Of a stretch of 64,000 nt of DNA, positions 9,695 through 15,789 are shown one piece after another; positions within the stretch are counted from its first letter, which is position 1, and every line of letters begins with the position of its first letter. A program made the position numbers and the translations under genes. The DNA is from DASUPK01 sp963815045 (GTDB lineage: Bacteria > Actinomycetota > Thermoleophilia > Solirubrobacterales > 70-9). Below the pieces are notes generated by a model, which was not told the origin of the DNA, made no database searches, and saw only the letters and a program-made list of their open reading frames with translations. The stretch lies in contig CAWFET010000002.1 of NCBI GenBank assembly GCA_963815045.1, positions 868,001-932,000 on the forward strand, read 5' to 3'.

Positions 9695-10129
9695 ATGGCC
9701 GCCGCGGTCCTCGACGCGTCCCTCGTGACGATGCTCGGCGTCGTCACGGTCAGCGATCTGCGGGCGCGGCTCGTCCCGGACACCGCTCTCGGGGCGAGCC
9801 TGGCGCTCGCCGTGCCCGTCTGCATCGCCTCGGATCCCGCGGGGATGCCCGAGCGCCTGCTTGCCGGCCTGGCGGCCGGCGGGTTCCTGCTCGCCGCGGC
9901 GCTGATCCGCCCGCAGGGGATGGGCCTCGGGGACGTGAAGCTCGCCGGGGTGCTCGGCTTCTATCTCGGGGCGATGGTCGTAGAGGCGATGCTGGTCGCC
10001 TTTGCGGCGGGATCGATCGCGGGGCTGTTGCTGCTGGCCCGGCATGGCCTGGCGGCGCGCAGCCGGACGATCCCGTTCGCACCGTGTCTCGCGCTCGGCG
10101 CCCTCGTGGCGATCGCGCCGCAATCCTGA
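9695..10129 (+). CDS. Prepilin peptidase-like aspartic protease (A24 family), minimal form
   Basis: 144 residues, all membrane. The first catalytic Asp lies in VSDLRARLVPD and the second in the GMGLGDVKLAG motif, the GxGD signature of type IV prepilin peptidases. The protein lacks the N-terminal methyltransferase domain with its Cys pairs and begins directly at the peptidase helices, as in TadV/CpaA-like enzymes. Such enzymes cut the leader from pilins. No pilin or pilus assembly gene is visible in this window. It ends 38 bases before aroC. Confidence 0.8.
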   Translation: MAAAVLDASLVTMLGVVTVSDLRARLVPDTALGASLALAVPVCIASDPAGMPERLLAGLAAGGFLLAAALIRPQGMGLGDVKLAGVLGFYLGAMVVEAMLVAFAAGSIAGLLLLARHGLAARSRTIPFAPCLALGALVAIAPQS

Positions 10130-10155
10130 GACCGTGGCGGCGCGCCGCCGCCATC

Positions 10156-10161
10156 TACCCT
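10156..10161 (+). promoter_or_regulatory. Leaderless-type -10 box of aroC
   Basis: TACCCT followed by six bases and the GTG at 10168. It supports GTG 10168 as the aroC start, though a long open frame extends far upstream, and suggests that aroC, aroKB, aroQ and pepP form a separate transcription unit. Confidence 0.42.
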
Positions 10162-10167
10162 CCCCGC

Positions 10168-11331
10168 GTGACTTTGAGGTTCACAACCGCCGGCGAGTCC
10201 CATGGGCCCGGCCTGGTCGCGATCGTCGAGGGCCTTCCCGCGGGGCTCGCGCTCGACCGCGAGGCGCTCGACCGCGACATGGCGCGGCGCCAGCTCGGCC
10301 ATGGCCGAGGCGGCCGGATGAAGATCGAGAGCGACACGGTCGAGATCCGCTCTGGGATGCGGCATGGCCGGACCCTGGGCAGCCCGATCGCGGTCCTGGT
10401 GGCGAACCGCGACTACCCGAACTGGGACGAGCGAATGAATCCCTGGCCCGTCGACGCTGAGGTCGAGGAATCGCATCTGCCGCGGCCGGGGCATGCGGAC
10501 CTGGCCGGGCTTCAGAAGTACGGCTTCAGCGACGTCCGCAACGTCCTTGAGCGGGCCAGCGCGCGCGAGACGGCGGCGCGGGTCGCCGCCGGGACGATCG
10601 CCAAGGGCTTCCTGGCCGCCGTGGGCGTCACCGTCTTCAGCCACGTGATCCAGATCGCGTCGGTGAGCGCTCCCGAGCGCGACGACCTCTCGCCGGAGGA
10701 TTTCGAGGGAGTCGACGATTCGCCCGTGCGCTGCCTGGACGCCGGTGCGGCCGAGGCGATGGTGGCCGAGATCGACCGGCTGCGGAAGGAGAACGAGTCC
10801 CTCGGGGGCAAGTTCGAGGTCCGCGCCTTCGGCCTCGTGCCCGGGATCGGCTCGCACGTCTCCTGGAGCGAGAAGCTCGACGGCCGTCTCGCGCAGGCCG
10901 TCTGCTCGATCCAATCGGTCAAGGGCGTGTCGCTCGGTGAGGCGTGGGACGTGGCCGGGAGGCCCGGCTCCGAGGCTCACGATGAGATCTTCCACTCGGA
11001 GGAGCGCGGCTGGTTTCGCGAGACGAACCGCGCCGGCGGGCTCGAGGGCGGGATGACCAACGGGGAGCCCCTGGTCGTCCAGGCAGCGATCAAGCCGATC
11101 TCGACGATGACGCAGCCGCTTCGCTCCGTCGACACCGAGACGAAGGAGCCGGCGCAGGCGATGAGGGAGCGGACCGACTCGACCGTGGTCCCGGCCGCGG
11201 CCGTGGTCGCCGAGGCGATGGTGGCTCTGGTGCTCGCCGGCGCCTACCGGGAGAAGTTCGGGGGCGACCACATCGACGACGTGCTTGCGGCAATCGCCGC
11301 GTACCGGGAGCGGATCGGATGGCGGCGGTAG
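10168..11331 (+). CDS. aroC: Chorismate synthase
   Basis: 387 residues from GTG 10168. The N-terminus TLRFTTAGESHG is the first chorismate synthase signature; the RRQLGHGRGGRM region follows, and RASARETAARVAAG matches the third. The C-terminal REKFGGDH is also typical. The enzyme uses reduced FMN to convert EPSP to chorismate, the last step of the shikimate pathway. The open frame extends upstream to about 9538, but that extension overlaps the peptidase gene and has no family similarity. It overlaps the following aroKB start by 13 bases. Confidence 0.95.
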   Translation: MTLRFTTAGESHGPGLVAIVEGLPAGLALDREALDRDMARRQLGHGRGGRMKIESDTVEIRSGMRHGRTLGSPIAVLVANRDYPNWDERMNPWPVDAEVEESHLPRPGHADLAGLQKYGFSDVRNVLERASARETAARVAAGTIAKGFLAAVGVTVFSHVIQIASVSAPERDDLSPEDFEGVDDSPVRCLDAGAAEAMVAEIDRLRKENESLGGKFEVRAFGLVPGIGSHVSWSEKLDGRLAQAVCSIQSVKGVSLGEAWDVAGRPGSEAHDEIFHSEERGWFRETNRAGGLEGGMTNGEPLVVQAAIKPISTMTQPLRSVDTETKEPAQAMRERTDSTVVPAAAVVAEAMVALVLAGAYREKFGGDHIDDVLAAIAAYRERIGWRR

Positions 11332-12899
11332 CTGCCCACCACGGGATCGTCTTCATCGGGTTCATGGCCGCGGGGAAGACGAAGGCGGCCCAGGAGGTTG
11401 CCAACCGGCTCGGGCTCGGGGTGACCGACACCGATGAGCTGCTCGAGGGAGAGCTTGGCGAGCCGATCGCCACGTTCTTCCAGCGGGAGGGAGAGACCGA
11501 GTTCCGGCGCCGCGAGGAGCGGCTGGTGGTCTCGGTGCTCGACGCTCTCTCGGCCCAGGTCGGCGGCCCATCGTCCGTGGTCGCTCTGGGCGGCGGCGCC
11601 ATCGAGAGCGAGGCGATACGGCGTGCCCTCGGCGACCACATGCCCGTCTGGTGCGACGTGGACGAGGAGATCGCCTGGGAGCGGTCCTCCGGCTCCGACC
11701 GACCGCTGGCCGTCGATCGCACGGCGTTCGCCGAGCGCTTCGCCGCCCGGCGCCCACTTTACGAATCGCTGGCCCGGGCCATCCTGCCATCGGCCGCGCG
11801 GGACGCTGCCGGGCCCGCCGCGCCCTGGCTGGCGGCGATGCAGGGCACACCCGGGGTGCGGATGATCTGGGCCGAGTCGGAGAGCGGCTCCTACCCGGCC
11901 ATCGTCGGGGAGGGAGCGATCGGCCTGCTGGACGACGCCCGCGAGGCGTTGCCGGACGCCCTGCCGGCGCGAGCCTTCTGCGTCGCGGACGACGAGGCGC
12001 TGCGGCACCACCGCCCGCTGCTGCCCCGGACCGAGGAGGTCATCGGGGTGCAGGGGGCGGAGACCTCGAAGACGATCGCCGAGGCCGAGCGGATCCTCGG
12101 GGAGCTCTCGTCCGCCGGCGCCAAGCGAGACGACTGCGTGCTCGCCTTCGGCGGCGGTGTGGTGGGTGACCTCGCCGGGTTCTGCGCCGCGACCTACCAG
12201 CGCGGCGTCCCGCTCGTGCAGGCACCCACGACGCTGGTCGCCCAGGTCGACTCCGCCTACGGCGGCAAGACCGGCGTCGACCTGCCGCAGGCGAAGAACT
12301 ACGTCGGGGCGTACCACATGCCGACGGCGGTCCTGGCCGATCCGGTGACGCTCGCGACGCTCCCGCGCGAGGAGCTCTCTGCCGGCTTCGTCGAGGTGAT
12401 CAAGACCGCGCTGATCGCGGGGGAACCGCTCTGGTCGCGGGTGAGAGACATGCGGGACCTCGATCCGGCTGCGATCGAGGATGTCGTCTTCGACTGCGCC
12501 AGGACCAAGATCGAGGTGGTTGCCTCGGACGAGCGCGACTCCGGGCGCCGCATGGTCCTCAACCTCGGCCACACGGTCGGTCACGCGATCGAGGCGGTGA
12601 CGGGCTACAGCCGCTATCGCCACGGCGAGGCCGTCGGACTCGGGTTGCTCGCGGCCCTCCGTCTCTCAGGGGCGGACGCACTGCACGACGAGGTGGAGGA
12701 CCTGCTCGCCTCACATGGGCTGCCGGTCTCGCTCGATCCCTCGGTGGACACGGGCGAGGTGCTTGACGCCATGGGCCGGGACAAGAAGCAGAGCCGCGAG
12801 GGCCTCGGGTTCGTGCTGCTCTCGGAGCCCGGCGCGCCCCGCTGGGGCGAGCGGGTCGAGCCGGATAGGGTCAGCGCCGTGGTGGAGGAGCTGAAATGA
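11319..12899 (+). CDS. aroKB: Shikimate kinase / 3-dehydroquinate synthase fusion protein
   Basis: 526 residues holding two enzymes. Residues 1 to about 170 are shikimate kinase: Walker A in GFMAAGKT, DTD for shikimate, FRRREE with its Arg, and VVALGGGA. Residues from about 178 are 3-dehydroquinate synthase: FGGGVVGDLAGF for NAD and PTTLVAQVDSAYGGKTGVD, with metal-binding Glu and His in the SAGFVEVIK, NLGHTVGHAIE and YRHGEAV regions. The two steps are not consecutive (kinase is step 5, synthase step 2). In most bacteria the genes are separate neighbours; here a single open frame joins them without a visible stop. Confidence 0.94.
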   Translation: MAAVAAHHGIVFIGFMAAGKTKAAQEVANRLGLGVTDTDELLEGELGEPIATFFQREGETEFRRREERLVVSVLDALSAQVGGPSSVVALGGGAIESEAIRRALGDHMPVWCDVDEEIAWERSSGSDRPLAVDRTAFAERFAARRPLYESLARAILPSAARDAAGPAAPWLAAMQGTPGVRMIWAESESGSYPAIVGEGAIGLLDDAREALPDALPARAFCVADDEALRHHRPLLPRTEEVIGVQGAETSKTIAEAERILGELSSAGAKRDDCVLAFGGGVVGDLAGFCAATYQRGVPLVQAPTTLVAQVDSAYGGKTGVDLPQAKNYVGAYHMPTAVLADPVTLATLPREELSAGFVEVIKTALIAGEPLWSRVRDMRDLDPAAIEDVVFDCARTKIEVVASDERDSGRRMVLNLGHTVGHAIEAVTGYSRYRHGEAVGLGLLAALRLSGADALHDEVEDLLASHGLPVSLDPSVDTGEVLDAMGRDKKQSREGLGFVLLSEPGAPRWGERVEPDRVSAVVEELK

Positions 12900-13354
12900 G
12901 CCCGGTGACTCGCAATCGCGTCGAGGTGATGCACGGCGTCAATCTCGACATGCTCGGCAGCCGCGATCACGACATCTACGGCGACTTCTCCCTGCCCGAG
13001 CTCGAGACCCAGATCAAGCGCTTCGCCCGCGACCTCGACCTGGAGGCCGCCTTCTTTCAGAGCAACTCCGAGGGGGCGTTCGTCGAGCACCTGCACCGGC
13101 TGCCGGAGCGGGCCGACGCGGCGCTGATCAACGCCGGGGCGTGGACCCACTATTCCTGGGCGATCCGGGACGCGCTCGACCTGACCCAGATCCCGACGGT
13201 CGAGGTCCACATCTCCGACATCTCCAAGCGCGAGGAGTGGCGCCACCACTCGGTGTTCGAGGGCCTCGACCTGATCATCGGCCAGATCTACGGCAAGGGA
13301 CAGGACGGGTACCGCGAGGCGCTCGAGCTGATCGCCGAGCGGCTGGGCGTATGA
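12896..13354 (+). CDS. aroQ: 3-Dehydroquinate dehydratase, type II
   Basis: 152 residues, overlapping the aroKB stop by four bases (ATGA). The family opening usually reads NGPNLN; here it reads HGVNLDMLGSR, which keeps the important Asn and the loop Arg, and the catalytic Tyr follows in DIYG. QSNSEG, the INAGAWTH segment, VEVHIS with Glu and the catalytic His, and RHHS with the substrate Arg are all present. It dehydrates 3-dehydroquinate, step 3 of the shikimate pathway. The N-terminal motif differences are worth noting but do not remove a known catalytic residue. Confidence 0.92.
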   Translation: MSPVTRNRVEVMHGVNLDMLGSRDHDIYGDFSLPELETQIKRFARDLDLEAAFFQSNSEGAFVEHLHRLPERADAALINAGAWTHYSWAIRDALDLTQIPTVEVHISDISKREEWRHHSVFEGLDLIIGQIYGKGQDGYREALELIAERLGV

Positions 13355-14409
13355 CGCGCGGAGAGCGGCTCGCCGGGTTGGTGGCCGAGAAGGAGCTCGG
13401 CCAGCTCTTCGTCTCGGACCTCACCAACGTCCGCTATCTGACGGGCTTCACCGGGACCAACGGCGCCTGCCTGGTCGGTGGCGACGAGCTCATCTTCTTC
13501 ACGGACTTTCGCTACACAGAGCGTGCGAAGACCGAGGTCGCACAGGAGTGGGAGCGGCCGGAGGCCGAGCGTGAGCTGGTCCCGCAGATCGTCGCGCGCA
13601 TGAAGGGACGGGTCGGCTTCGAGGACGCCAAGCTCAGCGTCCGCCAGCTGGCGCGCCTCGAGGCCGCGGCGGGGGACGAGGTGGAGTTCGTGCCCGCCGG
13701 GGACCTGGTCGAGCAGCTGCGGGCCGTCAAGGAGGCCGATGAGCTCGAGCGGATCGCGGCGGCGGCGAGGCTCAGCGACGAGGTGTACGAGTGGACGCTC
13801 GAGCGCGGCCTGGCCGGTCGCACCGAGCGGGACGTCGCGCGGGCCGTGGAGGCTCGAATCCGCGAGCTCGGAGCCGAGCCGTCGTTCCCGCCGATCATCG
13901 CGGCGGGCGAGAATGGGGCGCTGCCGCATGCCGAGCCCGGCGAGCGCGAGATCGGCGCTGGGGAGCTGGTCGTCTTCGACATGGGCTCCGAGCTCGACGG
14001 CTACTGCTCGGACTGCACCCGCACCTTCGCCACCGGTGATCCCGGGGACGACGCACGCGAGGTCTACGAGCTGGTCCTGCGAGCCCAGCTCGCTGCTCTC
14101 GAGGCCGTCCGCCCGGCGGCAGCCGGGAAGGAGGTCGATGCGGTGGCGCGCGAGCTGATCTCCGAGGGCGGCTACGGGGATCGCTTCGGCCATGGCCTCG
14201 GCCACGGCGTTGGCCTCGAGGTCCACGAGGGGCCACGGCTAGCGACCACCTCCGAGGACGAGCTCTTCGAGGGGAACGTCGTCACCGTCGAGCCGGGCAT
14301 CTACGTGCCGGGCCGCTTCGGCGTCCGGATCGAGGATCTGGTCGTGGTCACGGCCGAGGGACACCGCAACCTGAGTGGACTGCCCAAGGACCTCATGGTT
14401 GTCGACTAG
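13351..14409 (+). CDS. pepP: Xaa-Pro aminopeptidase (M24 family)
   Basis: 352 residues from ATG 13351, which overlaps the aroQ stop by four bases. The N-terminal half is a creatinase-like domain (VSDLTNVRYLTGFTGTNG), the C-terminal half the pita-bread peptidase. The metal ligands can be followed: Asp in VVFDMGS, Asp in YCSDCTRTF, His in GLGHGVGLEVHEGP, Glu in TVEPGIY and Glu in VRIEDLV. It removes N-terminal residues that precede proline. This M24 gene after aroQ and upstream of efp is a frequent Gram-positive order, although here efp lies 17 kb away. Confidence 0.92.
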   Translation: MTRGERLAGLVAEKELGQLFVSDLTNVRYLTGFTGTNGACLVGGDELIFFTDFRYTERAKTEVAQEWERPEAERELVPQIVARMKGRVGFEDAKLSVRQLARLEAAAGDEVEFVPAGDLVEQLRAVKEADELERIAAAARLSDEVYEWTLERGLAGRTERDVARAVEARIRELGAEPSFPPIIAAGENGALPHAEPGEREIGAGELVVFDMGSELDGYCSDCTRTFATGDPGDDAREVYELVLRAQLAALEAVRPAAAGKEVDAVARELISEGGYGDRFGHGLGHGVGLEVHEGPRLATTSEDELFEGNVVTVEPGIYVPGRFGVRIEDLVVVTAEGHRNLSGLPKDLMVVD

Positions 14410-14508
14410 ACGGCTTCGCCATCAGGTCGCGGCCACAAGCGGCCGCCCGCCACAAGTCGCTGCGGCCTACGGCCTTCGCTCCTGAGGAGAGCGGCCTGGT
14501 GGCCGCTA
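14410..14508 (-). repeat. Dispersed structured intergenic repeat, full copy A
   Basis: Read leftward from 14508, this 99-base stretch starts on the TAG stop of the antiporter gene and ends at the pepP stop. It aligns almost without gaps to 39716-39815. It contains four short hairpins in order: AGCGGCC/GGCCGCT, CTCC/GGAG, GGCC/GGCC and GCGGCC/GGCCGC with loop GCTTGT. The third stem is GGCC/GGCC here and GGGC/GCCC in the other full copy, which is a compensatory change. Lying between two convergent genes, it may end transcription from both sides. Confidence 0.8.
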
Positions 14509-15738
14509 GGCGGTGGCAGGCGCCTCGATCGGGCCTGAAGCCGGCTCCCCACCGCGTCTGATCCGCCCCCCGAGCAGGGGGAAGATCAAGGTCGAGATGA
14601 TCGCGGCGCCGACCAGTCCGGCGGCCGTGGAGGTCTTCATGTGCCCGGCGTCGACCGCCAGCGTGGTGATCGCCACGACCAGAGGAAGCTCCGTCGCGCA
14701 GTAGACGGCGAGGGCGCATCGATCCCGCAGGCCGAGCTCGGCTCGATAGAGCAGTAATGCAGGAATGCCACGGACGAGCAGGAAGAGCCCGACGAACATC
14801 GGGACCTTGAGCATCGCCGTGGCACTCGAGGTGAGCGCGTCGAGGTCGAACGACATCCCGCTGGTGACGAAGAAGAACGGGATCAGGAGGCCGTAGCCCA
14901 CGGCGGTCAGCTTGGAATCGAAGACGCTGACCTCACGCCCGCGGAGCGCGATGCGGGTGATCATTCCGGCGACGAATCCGCCGAGCAGCAGGTCGAGGCC
15001 GAGCTGGGCGGCAAGCGCGACGAGGCTGAACACCAGCACCACGGCCAGGCGCACCGCCAGCTGGCTCGACGTCTCGAAGGTCTTCTCGACCAGGGGCCAC
15101 CCGCGCCAGGCGGAGCGGACGGCGACCAGACCGGTGAGGACAGCAAGGAGAATGAACAGGATCAGGATGACCGCCTCGTGGATCGGGTGGTCGGTGGAGA
15201 GAATCAGCGTGACCAGGAGGATCGGCCCGAACTCGCCGATCGCGCCGGCGCCGAGGAGATACGTGCCGAAGCTGGTCCGCATCTCGCCCGCGTCGCTCAG
15301 GATCGGGATCAGCGTGCCGATTGCGGTCGTCGCCATCGCCGAGCCCGTGTAGAGGAACGACACGATGAGGCCGGCGGCCGCCAGGGCACCCCCGACCCCG
15401 TAGGCAAGGGCAAGGGAGATGGCCCAGCCGACGGCGGCGAGCTCCAGTGGCCGGCCCTTGATCCGGTCGAAGTCGATCTCGTAGCCGGCGAAGAAGAAGA
15501 GCATGCCGAGGCCCAGATCGCCCAGGAGCGAGGTGGTCGGATCGAGCCGTGCGATGTCGAGGCCCTGTGGGCCGATCAGGATCCCGAGGAGCAGTTCCAG
15601 GACGACAACCGGGATCGCCACCCGCGGCGACAGCAGGAGCACGGTCAGGGCGGCGAGGGCGGCCGCGATCACCATGACCAGCGCCGAGGTCTCGTCGACG
15701 CCGGCCGCCACGGTCGCACCGGTGGGGAGCAGAGGCAT
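14506..15738 (-). CDS. Monovalent cation:proton antiporter, CPA2/KefB-like membrane domain
   Basis: 410 residues with about 12 hydrophobic segments. The pattern LELLLGILIGPQGLD, then LGLGMLFFFAGYEIDF, is the typical start of the Na+/H+ exchanger domain of CPA2 proteins, with polar residues in FLYTGSAMATTAIGTLIPIL in the mid-membrane crossover region. There is no cytoplasmic RCK/TrkA-N domain, so it is the channel part only. The exchanged ion (K+ or Na+) cannot be told. A -10 box sits seven bases before its ATG. The stop codon is the first three bases of the dispersed repeat. Confidence 0.87.
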   Translation of the reverse strand: MPLLPTGATVAAGVDETSALVMVIAAALAALTVLLLSPRVAIPVVVLELLLGILIGPQGLDIARLDPTTSLLGDLGLGMLFFFAGYEIDFDRIKGRPLELAAVGWAISLALAYGVGGALAAAGLIVSFLYTGSAMATTAIGTLIPILSDAGEMRTSFGTYLLGAGAIGEFGPILLVTLILSTDHPIHEAVILILFILLAVLTGLVAVRSAWRGWPLVEKTFETSSQLAVRLAVVLVFSLVALAAQLGLDLLLGGFVAGMITRIALRGREVSVFDSKLTAVGYGLLIPFFFVTSGMSFDLDALTSSATAMLKVPMFVGLFLLVRGIPALLLYRAELGLRDRCALAVYCATELPLVVAITTLAVDAGHMKTSTAAGLVGAAIISTLIFPLLGGRIRRGGEPASGPIEAPATA

Positions 15739-15745
15739 CGGCCGG

Positions 15746-15751
15746 ACTCTA
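15746..15751 (-). promoter_or_regulatory. Leaderless-type -10 box of the antiporter gene
   Basis: On the minus strand the box is TAGAGT, seven bases before the ATG at 15738. It has the same geometry as the boxes before htrA, recO-region and mutM-region genes in this window. Confidence 0.5.
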
Positions 15752-15789
15752 AGCGCCGGGTCGGCCCGATCTCGGGCTCTCGGGCGGAG

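Noticed and set aside
9538..10167. Upstream extension of the chorismate synthase frame
   Set aside because: It overlaps the prepilin peptidase gene and part of a leftward gene, has no protein-like composition, and a -10 box precedes the family-consistent start at 10168.
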